Under the pieces are notes generated by a model that made no database searches, was not told the DNA's origin, and saw nothing but the letters and a program-made list of their open reading frames with translations. A DNA stretch of 64,000 bases from Pseudomonas cuatrocienegasensis (GTDB taxonomy: Bacteria > Pseudomonadota > Gammaproteobacteria > Pseudomonadales > Pseudomonadaceae), in NCBI RefSeq assembly GCF_900110925.1, contig NZ_FOFP01000007.1, positions 1 to 64,000 on the forward strand, read 5' to 3'. Shown here one piece after another: positions 44,185 to 54,926 of the stretch; position 1 is the first letter of the stretch; each line of letters begins with the position of its first letter. A program made the translations under genes and the position numbers.

Positions 44185-45126
44185 TTAGCGGAACATCGCG
44201 CTGATCGATTCTTCATTGCTGATGCGGCGAACCGCTTCAGCGACAACCGGTGCAATGTCCAGCTGGCGAATACGCGAGCAGGATTGCGCGGCGGCGGACA
44301 ACGGGATGGTGTTGGTCACTACCAGTTCGTCCAGCACCGAATTTTCAATGTTCTCGATTGCCCGACCCGAGAGAACCGGGTGGGTGCAATAGGCGAAGAC
44401 CTTGGCGGCGCCATGCTCTTTCAGAGCCTTGGCGGCGTGGCACAGGGTCCCGGCGGTGTCGACCATATCGTCAACCAGTACACAGGTGCGGCCTTCGACG
44501 TCACCGATGATGTGCATCACCTCGGAGTGGTTGGCCTTTTCACGACGTTTGTCGATGATGGCCAGGTCCACGCCCAGGGATTTCGCCACGGCACGGGCGC
44601 GTACAACGCCGCCAATGTCCGGGGAGACAATCATCAGGTTCTCGAAGCGCTGGTCTTCGATGTCGTCGACCAGTACGGGCGAGCCGTAGATGTTGTCGAC
44701 GGGAATATCGAAGAAGCCCTGAATCTGGTCCGCGTGCAGATCGACCGTGAGTACACGGTCGATGCCAACGACGGTCAGCATGTCGGCGACAACCTTGGCA
44801 CTGATCGCAACACGCGCTGAGCGCGGGCGACGGTCTTGCCGGGCGTAACCGAAGTAGGGGATCACAGCAGTGATACGAGTAGCCGAGGAGCGGCGGAAGG
44901 CGTCAGCCATCACTACCAGTTCCATCAGGTTGTCGTTGGTTGGCGCGCACGTCGGCTGAATCAGGAAGACGTCTTTACCACGAACGTTTTCGTTGATTTC
45001 AATACTGATTTCGCCGTCGGAAAATTTACCGACAGAGGCATCGCCGAGGGGGATGTGCAGCTGACGTACGATACGTCGCGCCAGATCGGGGTTAGCGTTC
45101 CCCGTAAAGACCATCATCTTGGACAC
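44185..45126 (-). CDS. prs: Ribose-phosphate pyrophosphokinase
   Basis: Prs (313 aa) makes PRPP from ribose-5-phosphate and ATP. The sequence follows pseudomonad Prs throughout: [78 protein letters not shown] and the PRPP loop [12 protein letters not shown]. The start is GTG 45124-45126 (GTG-TCC-AAG-ATG), giving the standard 313-residue length. Confidence 0.96.
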   Translation of the reverse strand: MSKMMVFTGNANPDLARRIVRQLHIPLGDASVGKFSDGEISIEINENVRGKDVFLIQPTCAPTNDNLMELVVMADAFRRSSATRITAVIPYFGYARQDRRPRSARVAISAKVVADMLTVVGIDRVLTVDLHADQIQGFFDIPVDNIYGSPVLVDDIEDQRFENLMIVSPDIGGVVRARAVAKSLGVDLAIIDKRREKANHSEVMHIIGDVEGRTCVLVDDMVDTAGTLCHAAKALKEHGAAKVFAYCTHPVLSGRAIENIENSVLDELVVTNTIPLSAAAQSCSRIRQLDIAPVVAEAVRRISNEESISAMFR

Positions 45127-45171
45127 GCGCAGTACCTGCCGGCTGAGGGTATACCTGGATGAGTATAAAAA

Positions 45172-45246
45172 TGGCAGGGGCGGCTGGATTCGAACCAACG
45201 CATGCCAGGATCAAAACCTGGTGCCTTACCGCTTGGCGACGCCCCT
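45172..45246 (-). tRNA. tRNA-Gln (UUG), copy 1
   Basis: A 75-nt cloverleaf with acceptor stem AGGGGCG/CGCCCCT, anticodon loop TTTTGAT (UUG) and encoded CCA. It is identical to copy 2 at 45303-45377 and lies just upstream of prs. Confidence 0.95.
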
Positions 45247-45302
45247 GTATCGTGTGTAACCCAATGCCGCTTATCGGTCTGTCGCTGCCCGAGGGCAGTT
45301 AA

Positions 45303-45377
45303 TGGCAGGGGCGGCTGGATTCGAACCAACGCATGCCAGGATCAAAACCTGGTGCCTTACCGCTTGGCGACGCCCCT
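45303..45377 (-). tRNA. tRNA-Gln (UUG), copy 2
   Basis: Identical to the copy at 45172-45246, with 56 bp between them. It lies 18 bp downstream of the ispE stop, so it is probably processed from a common ispE-tRNA-prs transcript. Confidence 0.95.
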
Positions 45378-45395
45378 GTAACCGATGCTATGCAT

Positions 45396-46271
45396 TCACT
45401 TCTTCGCCAGTGCCTGTAGCTGTTGGTGCAATAGTGAAACATTGCGACCTTGAGCAACAAAGCTCGGCAGAGTGGCTGGAAGTTGGCGGGCGACTTTATC
45501 AGCATCGTCCTGGTTTGGGAAGCTCCCAAACACACAAGCTCCAGTGCCAGTCAGTCTTGCAGGAACAAAATTGTTCAACAAGATCAGGGCGTTACGAACA
45601 GCTGAGTAACGCTTCTCGACGACCGGCTGGCAGTCATTACGACCACCCCCCTCAAGAAGGCTGCGAACTTTAATGGGCGGCGTATCCCGTGTCAACTCAG
45701 GGTCGTTGAAAACTTCCGCTGTGCTGACAAGGACTTGCGGAATGGCGACGAGAAACCAGGGTTCGTTGAGCGTTACCGGGGTCAGGCGCTCGCCCACACC
45801 TTCGGCAAAGGCGGCGCGGCCGCGTACGAACACCGGCACGTCGGCGCCCAGGCCGAGACCCAGGCTGGCCAGGCGATCTTCGTCCCAGCCCAGTTGCCAG
45901 AGGTGGTTGAGCCCGAGCAGGGTGGTGGCCGCATCCGAGCTGCCGCCGCCGATGCCGCCACCCATGGGCAGGCGCTTGTCCAGCCAGATGTCGGCGCCCA
46001 GTGCGGTGCCGCTGAGTTGTTGCAGTTGGCGCGCAGCACGCACGATCAGGTTGCTGTCATGGGTCACGCCTGGCATTTCTGTATGCAGACGAATCTGCCC
46101 ATCGGCGCGCAGGGCGAAGCCCAGTTCATCGCCGTGGTCAAGAAACTGAAACAGGGTCTGCAGCTCGTGGTAACCGTCGGCGCGGCGACCGAGGATGTGC
46201 AGCATCAGATTGAGCTTGGCCGGGGCGGGCAGGACAAGTTCGGCGTGAGTAGGGATGGCGTGGGTTGTCAT
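45396..46271 (-). CDS. ispE: 4-(cytidine 5'-diphospho)-2-C-methyl-D-erythritol kinase
   Basis: IspE (291 aa) phosphorylates CDP-methylerythritol in the MEP isoprenoid pathway. GHMP-kinase motifs are visible: [20 protein letters not shown] at the start, the phosphate-binding [17 protein letters not shown], and a C-terminal [13 protein letters not shown] 46271 is placed where homology begins; the ribosome site is weak. A REP-type hairpin lies just upstream. Confidence 0.95.
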   Translation of the reverse strand: MTTHAIPTHAELVLPAPAKLNLMLHILGRRADGYHELQTLFQFLDHGDELGFALRADGQIRLHTEMPGVTHDSNLIVRAARQLQQLSGTALGADIWLDKRLPMGGGIGGGSSDAATTLLGLNHLWQLGWDEDRLASLGLGLGADVPVFVRGRAAFAEGVGERLTPVTLNEPWFLVAIPQVLVSTAEVFNDPELTRDTPPIKVRSLLEGGGRNDCQPVVEKRYSAVRNALILLNNFVPARLTGTGACVFGSFPNQDDADKVARQLPATLPSFVAQGRNVSLLHQQLQALAKK

Positions 46272-46322
46272 TGGGATTTTTGGCAAAAATTGCGATGGCG
46301 TGACGGGGGCTTGTGTAGGAGC

Positions 46323-46391
46323 GTAGCCTGGGTTGAGCATGCGATACCCGGGGCATCTTTCCCGGGTGTCGCTGCGCTCGACCCAGGCTAC
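46323..46391. repeat. Inverted repeat of the GTAGCCTGGGT type
   Basis: GTAGCCTGGGTTGAGCATGC / GCGCTCGACCCAGGCTAC enclose CGATACCCGGG/CCCGGGTGTCG. Same family as 34258-34328. It lies between lolB and ispE and may separate their expression. Confidence 0.8.
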
Positions 46392-46407
46392 CTGGGCGCT
46401 TAGCGGG

Positions 46408-47022
46408 TTACTGACCAAGCTGGCGCGGTTGCCAGTCCTTGATCACCAGGGTCACTTGCAGGTCATGGCCGGTGAGGCGTAGGCGCTCGGGTAGCCAGTA
46501 GCCGTCCTGCTCGACATAACGCAGGTATTCGACATCCCAGCCATCCTGAGCCAGGCGCGCCAGGCGGCTGTCGCCATCCAGGGATAGGCGGCTGCGGCTA
46601 TCCGGGGCGGGCAGGCCGCGAATCCACCAGAGCAGGTGCGAGACTGGCAGGTTGAGGCCCAGCTGTTGTTGCAGCAATTCCTCGGGGGATTCGGCCTGGT
46701 AGCGCCCTTGGTTGGCCACTTCCAGAGTGATGTCCCCAGGGCGGCCGGTCAGGCGTGCTGCGCCGCGGCCCAAGGGGCCGGACAGGCGAATGTCGGAGTA
46801 GGCCTGGCGTTGCAGCCAGAACAGCGTGCCGCTACCGGAGTCGCGGGGCGCACGAATGCCAACCTTGCCGTTGATCTGCCAGCCGTCGAGCTGGCTGACC
46901 TGGGCTTTATGGGCTTGCCAGAGGGCGGGGCTGCCTTCGCCCTCCAGGGATTCACGTTCGCCAAAGCCGGCGCAGCCGGCGAGCAGGAGGATCAGGCCGA
47001 AGGCGATAAGGTGACGAATCAT
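46408..47022 (-). CDS. lolB: Outer-membrane lipoprotein insertion protein LolB
   Basis: LolB (204 aa) receives lipoproteins from LolA and inserts them in the outer membrane; it is itself a lipoprotein ([16 protein letters not shown], Cys17). The convex beta-barrel family features [34 protein letters not shown] and [16 protein letters not shown] are present. ATG 47020-47022 shares a base with the stop of the upstream TPR gene (TGATG). Confidence 0.95.
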   Translation of the reverse strand: MIRHLIAFGLILLLAGCAGFGERESLEGEGSPALWQAHKAQVSQLDGWQINGKVGIRAPRDSGSGTLFWLQRQAYSDIRLSGPLGRGAARLTGRPGDITLEVANQGRYQAESPEELLQQQLGLNLPVSHLLWWIRGLPAPDSRSRLSLDGDSRLARLAQDGWDVEYLRYVEQDGYWLPERLRLTGHDLQVTLVIKDWQPRQLGQ

Positions 47023-48752
47023 CAAGGACGCTCGCTGCCGGTCAGGCGCTGCAGGGTGCTGCGCAGGATGGGGCTGTCGGGGGCGGTTTTCAGGGCATCG
47101 GACCATACTGCGCGGGCTTCGCGCTGCTTGCCCTGGGCCCAGAGCACTTCACCCAGGTGGGCAGCGACTTCGGCGTCGGGGAAGCGGGCGAGGGCCTCGC
47201 GCAGCAGGCGTTCGGCTTCATCCAGGTTGCCCAGGCGGAAGTTGACCCAGCCGAGGCTGTCGAGGGTGGCGGGGTCTTCGGGGTTGAGCTGGTGGGCCTG
47301 CTCGATCAGCGCGCGGGCTTCTTCATAGCGCGTGGTGCGGTCGGCCAGGGTGTAGCCCAGGGCGTTGAGGGCCATGGCGTTTTCCGGGTCGCGCTCAAGG
47401 ATAAAGCGCAGGTCACGTTCCAGCTGGCCGAGGTCGTTGCGTTTTTCCGCGAGCATGGCGCGGGTATAAAGCAGGTTGAGGTCGTCGGGGTAATGCGTCA
47501 GGGCCTGCTGGATCACCTGCCAGGCCTGCTCGGTCTGCTGCGCATTGGACAGCGCTTCGGACTCGATCAGGTACAGCTGGATGGCGTAGTCCGGCTGAGC
47601 GTCGCGGGCGGCGGCGAGCAGGCGCGTTGCCTCGGCGCCACGGCCGGCCTGGAACAGCAGGGTGGTCTGCCGTGCCTGGGCAGGCAGGTAGTCGTTGCCG
47701 GGGCTGACCAGGGCGTACTCGATGAGCGCGGCATCCGGCTGCTCAAGGGCCTCGTAAGCACGGGCCAGGTTGTAGTGGGCGGTGTCGACATGGCTGCCAC
47801 GCTCGACCAGTTCTTCCAGGTAAACGATGGCTTCGCGCCAGGCTTCGGCCTCCAGGCATACCAGGGCCAGGGACAGGCGCAGGTCATCGTCTTCGGGGTT
47901 CTGCTGGAGCAGGGTGGTGAATTCACCTTTGGCGTCGTCCATGCGGCCTTGTTCGACCAGAACGCGCGCGTAGGTCAGGCGCAGACGTTTGTTCTTGGGT
48001 GTGCGTTCGATGGCGCTTTCGAGCAGCGGCAGGGCGTCATCGCCACGGCTCAGGGATTGCAACAGGCGGGCCTGGAGCAGGGTAGCGGAGATCGGAAGGG
48101 TTTTCGCCGGCTGCTTCTGCAGCAGGTCGAGGGCTTCCTGGGGGCGGCCGTCCTGTTGCAGCAGCAGTGCCTTGCCGAACAGCAGTTGGCCGTTGTCCGG
48201 GTACTTGACCTGCAGGCGCTCGAAACTCTGCAGCAGGCCGGCGCGGGTGTCCGGGTCGGTTTCTGCGGCGGACAGGGCGAGGAAGTCGAAGTGGGTATTG
48301 CCGCGCCGTTGCAGGACCTTCTCCATATAAGCCATGGACTCGTTATAGCGTCCGGCGCGGGCCAGCTGGATGGCGGCGGCGCGTTGGCTGTCGAGGTTCT
48401 GCGGAGCGTTGCGCGCCCAGATCAGCGCGGTGTCGAGCGCAGCCTGTTCGGCACCGAGGTACTCGGCGATGCGGTAGCCGCGCTCGGCCACGGCCGGGTC
48501 CTGGGTCGCTTCGGCCTGTTGCACGTAGTTGCCCAGGGCGATATCGAAGCGATTACGCTGCCCGGCGAGTTCCGCGCTGAGCAGGGCAAACAGGGTTTCC
48601 TGGCTGAACGACGCATAGGTTTTCGGCGCAGGCGGTTGGGTGACCACCGAGGCGTCTTCCACCGGCGGTACGCCGTCTGGCTCAGCGCTGTTGAAGGTCT
48701 GGCAGCCGCTCAAAACAGCGGCGGCGGTCAGCAATGCGAGGGTTCTGGTCAT
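47022..48752 (-). CDS. TPR-repeat lipoprotein
   Basis: This 576-aa protein is a predicted lipoprotein ([17 protein letters not shown], Cys17) made of many tetratricopeptide repeats, for example [60 protein letters not shown] and [20 protein letters not shown]. It corresponds to PA4667-type proteins between hemA and lolB; a role in outer-membrane biogenesis is plausible but unproven. The start is set at ATG 48750-48752 because of the ideal lipoprotein signal, though no good ribosome site is visible. It is divergent from hemA. Confidence 0.88.
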   Translation of the reverse strand: MTRTLALLTAAAVLSGCQTFNSAEPDGVPPVEDASVVTQPPAPKTYASFSQETLFALLSAELAGQRNRFDIALGNYVQQAEATQDPAVAERGYRIAEYLGAEQAALDTALIWARNAPQNLDSQRAAAIQLARAGRYNESMAYMEKVLQRRGNTHFDFLALSAAETDPDTRAGLLQSFERLQVKYPDNGQLLFGKALLLQQDGRPQEALDLLQKQPAKTLPISATLLQARLLQSLSRGDDALPLLESAIERTPKNKRLRLTYARVLVEQGRMDDAKGEFTTLLQQNPEDDDLRLSLALVCLEAEAWREAIVYLEELVERGSHVDTAHYNLARAYEALEQPDAALIEYALVSPGNDYLPAQARQTTLLFQAGRGAEATRLLAAARDAQPDYAIQLYLIESEALSNAQQTEQAWQVIQQALTHYPDDLNLLYTRAMLAEKRNDLGQLERDLRFILERDPENAMALNALGYTLADRTTRYEEARALIEQAHQLNPEDPATLDSLGWVNFRLGNLDEAERLLREALARFPDAEVAAHLGEVLWAQGKQREARAVWSDALKTAPDSPILRSTLQRLTGSERP

Positions 48753-48924
48753 AGGGGAGCGTGCGATAACCTGCGGTTGGGGCATCATGACACAAGCCGT
48801 GGGGCAAGCCCATGGGCCGGGGTGCTGGCTGGGGTGCTGACTATAGGGACAATAGTTAGCAGTGGTTGTTCTCGTCGGGTTGAAGTAGGACAATTCGCGT
48901 CTTCCGTCCAGCTCAGCGATTCGC

Positions 48925-50205
48925 ATGGCCTTTCTCGCTCTTGGCATTAACCACAAGACCGCCTCGGTGGACGTGCGCGAGCGCGTGGCGTTTACCCCCG
49001 AGCAACTGGTCGAGGCATTGCAGCAGCTGTGCACGCGCACGCCCAGTCGGGAAGCAGCGATTCTGTCGACCTGCAACCGCAGCGAACTCTATCTGGAACA
49101 GGACAGCCTGACCGCCGAGGCTGTGCTGGCCTGGCTGGCCGAGTACCACAAGCTTGACCTCGATGAGCTGCGCGCCTGCGCCTACGTCTATGAAGATGAC
49201 GCGGCGGTGCGGCACATGATGCGCGTGGCTTCCGGGCTGGACTCGATGGTGCTGGGCGAGCCGCAGATCCTCGGCCAGATGAAGTCGGCCTTTGCCGTGG
49301 CGCGTGAGGCCGGCACCCTGGGACCGCTGCTGGGCCGGCTGTTCCAGGCGACATTCAGCACTGCCAAGACCGTGCGCACCGACACCGCAATTGGCGAGAA
49401 CCCGGTGTCGGTGGCCTTCGCCGCCGTCAGCCTGGCCAAGCAGATTTTCAGCGACCTGCACCGCAGTCAGGCGCTGCTGATCGGCGCTGGCGAGACCATC
49501 AGCCTGGTCGCCCGGCACCTGCACGACCAGGGCATCAAGCGCATCGTTGTGGCCAACCGCACCCTGGAGCGCGCCAGCTCCCTGGCCGAGCAATTCGGTG
49601 CCCACGCCGTGCTGCTCTCCGACATTCCCCAGGAGCTGGTGCACAGCGACATCGTCATTAGCTCCACGGCCAGCCAGTTGCCGATTCTCGGCAAGGGCGC
49701 GGTGGAAAGTGCGCTGAAACAGCGCAAGCACAAGCCGATTTTCATGGTCGACATCGCCGTGCCGCGCGACATAGAGCCGCAGGTGGGCGAACTCGACGAC
49801 GTTTACCTGTACACCGTCGATGACCTGCACGAGGTGATCGCCGAAAACCTCAAGAGCCGCCAGGGTGCTGCCCAGGCCGCCGAAGAATTGGTCAGCGCCG
49901 GCGCCGATGACTTTATGCAGCGCCTGCGCGAGCTGGCTGCGGTGGATGTGCTCAAGGCCTACCGGCAGCAGGCCGAGCGCCTGCGTGACGAAGAGCTGGC
50001 CAAGGCCCTGCGCCTACTGAATAACGGCGCGGCGGCGGAAGAGGTGATGGCCCTCTTGGCGCGCGGCCTGACCAACAAGCTGCTGCACGCGCCCAGCGTG
50101 CAACTGAAAAAACTCTCGGCTGACGGCCGCGTCGATGCACTCGGCGTGGCCCAGGAGCTGTTTGCCCTCGACGAGGGCGCACCGTTCACTAAAGGTTCGC
50201 AATGA
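48925..50205 (+). CDS. hemA: Glutamyl-tRNA reductase
   Basis: HemA (426 aa) reduces glutamyl-tRNA to glutamate-1-semialdehyde, the first committed step of haem synthesis. The catalytic C50 is in [11 protein letters not shown]. The N-terminal [20 protein letters not shown] (heme-regulation region), [16 protein letters not shown], the NADPH-binding [15 protein letters not shown] and the C-terminal dimer helix are all present. It overlaps prfA by 4 bp, and the hemA-prfA-prmC order is conserved. Confidence 0.97.
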   Translation: MAFLALGINHKTASVDVRERVAFTPEQLVEALQQLCTRTPSREAAILSTCNRSELYLEQDSLTAEAVLAWLAEYHKLDLDELRACAYVYEDDAAVRHMMRVASGLDSMVLGEPQILGQMKSAFAVAREAGTLGPLLGRLFQATFSTAKTVRTDTAIGENPVSVAFAAVSLAKQIFSDLHRSQALLIGAGETISLVARHLHDQGIKRIVVANRTLERASSLAEQFGAHAVLLSDIPQELVHSDIVISSTASQLPILGKGAVESALKQRKHKPIFMVDIAVPRDIEPQVGELDDVYLYTVDDLHEVIAENLKSRQGAAQAAEELVSAGADDFMQRLRELAAVDVLKAYRQQAERLRDEELAKALRLLNNGAAAEEVMALLARGLTNKLLHAPSVQLKKLSADGRVDALGVAQELFALDEGAPFTKGSQ

Positions 50206-51284
50206 AAGCGTCACTGCTTAATAAACTCGATGGCCTGCAGGATCGTTTTGAAGAACTGACGGCCCTGCTCGGTGATGCTGAGGTGATCAGTAACCAGAGT
50301 CAGTTCCGCGCCTATTCCAAGGAATACGCCGAGGTCGAGCCGGTGATCCAGGCCTATCGCGCCTTCCGCAAGGTGCAGGATGACCTCGAGGGCGCCCAGG
50401 CGCTGCTCAAAGACAGCGACCCGGACATGCGCGAAATGGCCGAGCAGGAAGCTGCCGAGGCCAAGGAAAAACTGGTCGAGCTGGAAGACAACCTGCAGCG
50501 CATGCTGCTGCCGCGCGACCCCAATGACGGGCGCAACGTGTTCCTCGAAGTGCGCGCCGGCACCGGCGGCGACGAGGCGGCGATCTTCTCCGGCGACCTG
50601 TTCCGCATGTACTCGCGCTACGCCGAGCGGCGCGGCTGGCGGGTCGAGATTCTCTCGGCCAGTGAGGGCGAGCATGGCGGCTACAAAGAAGTTATCGCCC
50701 GGGTCGAGGGCGACAACGTCTACGGCAAGCTGAAGTTCGAGTCGGGCGCACACCGCGTGCAACGCGTGCCGGAAACCGAATCCCAGGGCCGCATCCACAC
50801 CTCGGCCTGCACCGTTGCCGTACTGCCCGAGCCGGATGAGCAGATGGCCATCGACATCAACCCAGCCGACCTGCGTGTGGATACCTACCGCAGCTCTGGG
50901 GCAGGTGGTCAGCACGTCAACACCACCGATTCGGCGATCCGCATCACTCACATTCCCACTGGCACCGTGGTCGAATGTCAGGAAGAGCGCTCGCAGCACA
51001 AGAACCGCGCCAAGGCCATGGCCTGGCTGGCGGCCAAGCTCAAGGACCAGCAGGAGGCGGCCGCGCACAAGGAAATCTCCGATACGCGCAAGCTGCTGGT
51101 GGGCTCCGGTGATCGCTCCGAACGTATCCGCACCTACAACTTTCCCCAGGGCCGGGTCACCGATCACCGCATCAACCTGACCTTGTATTCGCTCAACGAA
51201 GTGATCGCCGGTAGTGTCGATGCGATCATCGAGCCGTTGCTGGCCGAGTACCAGGCCGACCAGTTGGCCGCGCTTGGCGATTGA
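50202..51284 (+). CDS. prfA: Peptide chain release factor 1
   Basis: RF1 (360 aa) reads UAA and UAG. It has the GGQ motif at residues 235-237 ([20 protein letters not shown]), the codon-recognition tripeptide region in [14 protein letters not shown], and the standard RF1 length. It is coupled to hemA. Unlike the tight arrangement seen in many pseudomonads, a 116-bp repeat-bearing spacer separates it from prmC. Confidence 0.97.
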   Translation: MKASLLNKLDGLQDRFEELTALLGDAEVISNQSQFRAYSKEYAEVEPVIQAYRAFRKVQDDLEGAQALLKDSDPDMREMAEQEAAEAKEKLVELEDNLQRMLLPRDPNDGRNVFLEVRAGTGGDEAAIFSGDLFRMYSRYAERRGWRVEILSASEGEHGGYKEVIARVEGDNVYGKLKFESGAHRVQRVPETESQGRIHTSACTVAVLPEPDEQMAIDINPADLRVDTYRSSGAGGQHVNTTDSAIRITHIPTGTVVECQEERSQHKNRAKAMAWLAAKLKDQQEAAAHKEISDTRKLLVGSGDRSERIRTYNFPQGRVTDHRINLTLYSLNEVIAGSVDAIIEPLLAEYQADQLAALGD

Positions 51285-51291
51285 GTTTATC

Positions 51292-51360
51292 GGTGCGCAC
51301 GGCGCACCCTACGCCGCGTAGGGTGGATGACGCTTTTTTCATCCACCACAAGCCTGCACG
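51292..51360. repeat. Two repeat units between prfA and prmC
   Basis: GGTGCGCACGGCGCACCCTA (inverse of the GTAGGGTGCGCC unit) is immediately followed by GTAGGGTGGATGACGCTTTT and a TTCATCCACCA hairpin arm (same family as 24383-24458). Confidence 0.7.
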
Positions 51361-51400
51361 GTGGATCGATAAAGGCCCCTGCCCCGTCTACGAGAGAAAC

Positions 51401-52234
51401 ATGGCCAGCATTGAATCCCTGCTTAACGCCGCCGATCTGCCCGACTCGCCCAGCCCACAGCTGGACGCCGAGTTGCTGCTCGCCCACGCCCTGGGCAAGC
51501 CGCGCAGCTACATGCGCACCTGGCCGGAGCGCGAGCTGGAGGCCGATCAGTTGGCTGTGTTCCAGGCCAGCTTGGCGCGTCGGCGGCAGGGCGAGCCAGT
51601 GGCCTACATTCTCGGCCATCAGGGGTTCTGGAGCCTCGACCTCGAAGTCGCCCCGCATACCTTGATCCCGCGCCCGGACACCGAGTTGCTGGTGGAAACG
51701 GCGCTCGATCTATTGCCCGCCACGCTAGTGACTGCGCTGGACCTGGGCACCGGCACCGGCGCCATCGCCCTGGCCCTGGCCAGTGAGCGCGGCGGTTGGC
51801 GGGTGACCGGTGTGGACCGCGTCGAAGAGGCCGTGGCCCTGGCCGAACGCAATCGCCAGCGTTTGAAACTGGGCAACGCCACCTTTCTCCATAGCCACTG
51901 GTTTTCCGCTCTGGCAGGGCAGCGCTACGGGCTGATCCTGAGTAACCCGCCCTATATCCGCGCCGATGATCATCACCTTGATCAAGGCGATGTGCGCTTT
52001 GAGCCGAGCAGTGCGCTGGTCGCCGGCACTGACGGCCTGGACGATATTCGCCTGATCATCGCTCAGGCCCCACAGCACTTGCTGGCCGGCGGCTGGCTCT
52101 TGCTGGAGCACGGTTTCGACCAGGCCACGGTGGTACGCGAACTGTTGACCGGCCAGGGTTTTGCCGAGGTCCATAGCCGGCGCGACCTGGGCGGCCACGA
52201 ACGGATCAGCCTTGGATGCCTGCCGAATGAGTGA
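51401..52234 (+). CDS. prmC: Peptide chain release factor N(5)-glutamine methyltransferase
   Basis: PrmC (277 aa) methylates the GGQ glutamine of RF1 and RF2. The SAM motif is ALDLGTGTGAIALALA and the catalytic NPPY begins at N182 (ILSNPPYIR). The N-terminal five-helix domain (SPSPQLDAELLLAHALGKPR) is normal. ATG 51401 follows GAGAG; its 3' end overlaps moeB by 8 bp. Confidence 0.96.
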   Translation: MASIESLLNAADLPDSPSPQLDAELLLAHALGKPRSYMRTWPERELEADQLAVFQASLARRRQGEPVAYILGHQGFWSLDLEVAPHTLIPRPDTELLVETALDLLPATLVTALDLGTGTGAIALALASERGGWRVTGVDRVEEAVALAERNRQRLKLGNATFLHSHWFSALAGQRYGLILSNPPYIRADDHHLDQGDVRFEPSSALVAGTDGLDDIRLIIAQAPQHLLAGGWLLLEHGFDQATVVRELLTGQGFAEVHSRRDLGGHERISLGCLPNE

Positions 52235-52991
52235 GCCCATGCTCGACGACGATGCCCTGCTGCGCTACAGCCGGCAGATCCTGCTGAAACAGATCGATAT
52301 CGAAGGGCAACTGCGCCTGAGCCGCAGCCGTGTGCTGATCGTCGGCCTCGGTGGACTCGGTTCGCCGGTCGCGCTGTACCTGGCCGCTGCCGGCGTGGGT
52401 GAGCTGCACCTGGCCGACTTCGACACGGTTGACCTGAGCAACCTGCAGCGACAAGTGATGCACGACAGCGCCAGCATCGGTGTGAGCAAAGTCGACTCGG
52501 CCATCACCCGACTCGCCGCGCTCAACCCGCAGGTGCAGCTGGTTGCCCATCATCAGGCGCTGGACAGCGATAGCCTGGCCGCTGCGGTGGCGGCAGTGGA
52601 CCTGGTGCTCGATTGCTCGGACAACTTCAGCACCCGCGAGGCGGTCAATGCCGCCTGTGTGGCTGCGCGCAAACCGCTGGTCTCCGGTGCGGCGATTCGC
52701 CTGGAAGGGCAGCTTTCGGTGTTCGACCCGCGCAACCCCGACAGCCCGTGTTACCACTGCTTGTATGGGCACGGCAGCGAGGCCGAACTGACCTGCAGCG
52801 AGGCCGGTGTGGTCGGCCCGCTGGTGGGTTTGGTTGGCAGCCTGCAGGCCCTGGAAGCGCTCAAGTTGCTGGCCGGTTTCGGTGAGCCGCTGGTTGGGCG
52901 GCTGCTGCTGATCGACGCGCTGGGCAGCCGCTTCAGGGAGTTGCGGGTCAAGCGTGACCCGGCCTGCGGTGTTTGCGGCCATGCCCAGTAA
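52227..52991 (+). CDS. moeB: Molybdopterin-synthase adenylyltransferase (HesA/MoeB/ThiF family)
   Basis: This 254-aa E1-like enzyme adenylates the C-terminus of MoaD (or a ThiS-type carrier). The nucleotide site is [20 protein letters not shown], the Arg finger region is [14 protein letters not shown], and zinc Cys pairs are CYHC and CGVC. There is no rhodanese domain. ATG 52227 overlaps the prmC stop; a second in-frame ATG at 52239 is possible. It lies between prmC and murI, as in P. aeruginosa. Confidence 0.9.
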   Translation: MSEPMLDDDALLRYSRQILLKQIDIEGQLRLSRSRVLIVGLGGLGSPVALYLAAAGVGELHLADFDTVDLSNLQRQVMHDSASIGVSKVDSAITRLAALNPQVQLVAHHQALDSDSLAAAVAAVDLVLDCSDNFSTREAVNAACVAARKPLVSGAAIRLEGQLSVFDPRNPDSPCYHCLYGHGSEAELTCSEAGVVGPLVGLVGSLQALEALKLLAGFGEPLVGRLLLIDALGSRFRELRVKRDPACGVCGHAQ

Positions 52992-53772
52992 CGCGCCCAT
53001 TGGTGTGTTCGACTCCGGGGTCGGCGGCCTTTCGGTGCTGCGCGAGATTCGCCAGATTCTGCCCCAGGAGGCGCTGCTCTATGTGGCCGACAGCGGTCAC
53101 GTGCCCTATGGCGAAAAGAGCCCAGAGTACATTCGCCAGCGCTGCGCGCTGATTACCGAACACCTGCTGACCCAGGGCGCCAAGGCGCTGGTGTTGGCCT
53201 GCAACACCGCCACAGCCGCGGCGGCCGCTGAGCTGCGTGAGCGCTACCCGAGCCTGCTCATCGTCGGCATGGAGCCGGCGGTCAAGCCGGCAGCGGCGGC
53301 TACCCGCAGCGGTGTGGTGGGCGTGCTGGCCACCACCGGTACGCTCAAGAGCGCCAAGTTCGCCGCCTTGCTCGACCGTTTCGCCCACGACGTGCGGGTG
53401 ATCACCCAACCCTGCCCGGGGCTGGTCGAGCAGATCGAGGCCGGCGACCTGGACGGCCCGGTTACCCATGCCCTGCTGCAGGGGTATGTCGCACCGCTGC
53501 TGGAACAGGGCTGCGACACCCTGATCCTGGGTTGCACCCATTACCCCTTTGTCGCGCCTTTGCTGCGCACGTTGATTCCGGCCTCGGTGCGCCTGATCGA
53601 CACCGGCCCGGCGGTAGCCCGGCACCTGCAAGACCTGCTGCGCGCTGCCGATGCCCTGGCCATAAGGGCCGAGCCCGAGTGCCCGCGTTTCTGGACCAGC
53701 GGTGAGACGGGGAGCATGGAAAAAGTGTTGAAACTTTTAATCGGGCAGCAGTCAGTAGTAGAGTCACTTTGA
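52981..53772 (+). CDS. murI: Glutamate racemase
   Basis: MurI (263 aa) supplies D-glutamate for peptidoglycan. The two catalytic cysteines are C74 in LACNTATA and C185 in [27 protein letters not shown] and [15 protein letters not shown] are typical. The start overlaps the moeB stop by 11 bp. Confidence 0.96.
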   Translation: MPSNAPIGVFDSGVGGLSVLREIRQILPQEALLYVADSGHVPYGEKSPEYIRQRCALITEHLLTQGAKALVLACNTATAAAAAELRERYPSLLIVGMEPAVKPAAAATRSGVVGVLATTGTLKSAKFAALLDRFAHDVRVITQPCPGLVEQIEAGDLDGPVTHALLQGYVAPLLEQGCDTLILGCTHYPFVAPLLRTLIPASVRLIDTGPAVARHLQDLLRAADALAIRAEPECPRFWTSGETGSMEKVLKLLIGQQSVVESL

Positions 53773-53782
53773 CAGTCTGGTT

Positions 53783-53812
53783 AGGTAATGCTGAGCTAAA
53801 TCAGCTCGTTAC
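53783..53812. promoter_or_regulatory. Hairpin in the murI-pagL gap
   Basis: GGTAATGCTGA and TCAGCTCGTTACC form an interrupted palindrome around GCTAAA, 61 bp before pagL. It has no U-run, so it could be an operator or a transcript structure rather than a terminator. Confidence 0.35.
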
Positions 53813-53872
53813 CGGCGCCTTGGTGCATAAATAAAAAACGATGCGGTTGTTTCGTCTAACAAGGACATTCCG

Positions 53873-54388
53873 ATGAAGAAACTGATGACCCTGGCTGCGT
53901 GCGCGGCCGTTTCCATGGCTCAACTGAGCACGGCACAGGCCGCTGATGTGACCTTTGCCATTGGTCAGAGTGGTGACTCCACCATGGTGTATCGCCTGGG
54001 CCTGCGCTCGGATTTCGAGAAGAGCTGGTTTCAGTCGGATATCGGTCGCCTGACCGGTTATTGGGACGCGGGTTACACCTATTGGCAGGGCGACGATACG
54101 GCGAGCAACCACAGCCTGTCGCTGGCGCCGGTATTTGTGTATGAGTTCGCCGGCGAAAACGTACGTCCGTATCTGGAGGCCGGCATCGGCATTGCCGCAT
54201 TCGAGAACACCGAGCTGGAAAGCAACGATCTGGGCTCGTCATTCCAGTTCGAGGACCGTATTGGCGCAGGTCTGCGTTTCGCCGGTCAGGAAATCGGCAT
54301 TCGTGCGATTCACTACTCCAACGCTGGCCTGAAAAAGCCTAACGATGGTGTCGAGGCGTACACGCTGCACTACAGCATGAATTTCTGA
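53873..54388 (+). CDS. pagL: Lipid A 3-O-deacylase PagL
   Basis: PagL (171 aa) is an outer-membrane beta-barrel esterase that removes the 3-O acyl chain of lipid A. A signal peptide covers about residues 1-23 (AQLSTAQA). The catalytic residues H147 and S149 (IHYSNAGLKKPNDG) and E161 (GVEAYTLHY) have the same spacing as in PagL of P. aeruginosa (His, Ser +2, Glu +14). The chain ends in Phe, as expected for barrel assembly. Position after murI is conserved (PA4662-PA4661). A ribosome site AAGGAC precedes the ATG. Confidence 0.93.
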   Translation: MKKLMTLAACAAVSMAQLSTAQAADVTFAIGQSGDSTMVYRLGLRSDFEKSWFQSDIGRLTGYWDAGYTYWQGDDTASNHSLSLAPVFVYEFAGENVRPYLEAGIGIAAFENTELESNDLGSSFQFEDRIGAGLRFAGQEIGIRAIHYSNAGLKKPNDGVEAYTLHYSMNF

Positions 54389-54422
54389 TTCAGGCGTTTG
54401 CCAGGCGTAGGCCTGGTCCGAG

Positions 54423-54448
54423 AAACCGGGCTTTTGCCCGGTTTTTTT
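54423..54448 (+). terminator. Terminator after pagL
   Basis: AAACCGGGC-TTTT-GCCCGGTTT is a perfect 9-bp stem with a run of T, 34 bp past the pagL stop. Confidence 0.9.
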
Positions 54449-54502
54449 ATGACCGCGTCCCACTGGCATGTTGCCTATGTGCACGCGGCACGACTTAGCC
54501 AA

Positions 54503-54523
54503 GTAGGGTGCGCCGCGCGCACC
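54503..54523. repeat. Single GTAGGGTGCGCC unit
   Basis: A copy beginning GTAGGGTGCGCCGCGCGCAC, the same family as 37887-37952, between pagL and the YkgJ-like gene. Confidence 0.6.
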
Positions 54524-54580
54524 AAGAATCTATAAACGGCGCCGATGCACAGGGCGCAGCCCACGTGTAAGCAGGCGCTT

Positions 54581-54892
54581 TTAGCGGTAAATGGTGGCCA
54601 TGCCGCGGCGTTCGTCCAGGCATTCGGGCGAAGCCGTCTCGAATTCGCGGCAGATCAGTGGTCGCACCGGGTAGATGGTGCAGCGCATGCTGTCGCGGTC
54701 CAGGGCGGCGCACCAGCCGTCGTCGAGGCGCAGCATGACCTCGCCGCCCCAGGCGTCGGTGTCGATAAAGCGCTGCGGCACGCCGGTGTCGGTGATCAGC
54801 ATGACTTCCAGCTGGCAGCAGCAGGCCGCGCAGTTGCTGCAACTGACGGCGGGCTCGTCGGGGAGCTGGGTGTGGGCGATGGTTTGCGTCAT
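54581..54892 (-). CDS. YkgJ family cysteine cluster protein
   Basis: This 103-aa protein has the CxxCxxCC cluster near the N-terminus (VSCSNCAACCCQLEV) and later cysteines in DSMRCTIYPVRPLICREFE, the UPF0153/YkgJ pattern of a presumed zinc or Fe-S binding protein. Function is unknown. It lies 34 bp downstream of the DUF2878 gene and may be the last gene of the leftward operon. Confidence 0.85.
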   Translation of the reverse strand: MTQTIAHTQLPDEPAVSCSNCAACCCQLEVMLITDTGVPQRFIDTDAWGGEVMLRLDDGWCAALDRDSMRCTIYPVRPLICREFETASPECLDERRGMATIYR

Positions 54893-54926
54893 ACCGGCAG
54901 TTTACGCGAGTGCGCGCGTTGCCGCG

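Noticed and set aside
45172..45377. Tandem tRNA-Gln as a sign of a mobile element
   Set aside because: The two copies are simply a local duplication within the conserved ispE-prs interval; no integrase or attachment repeat is nearby.
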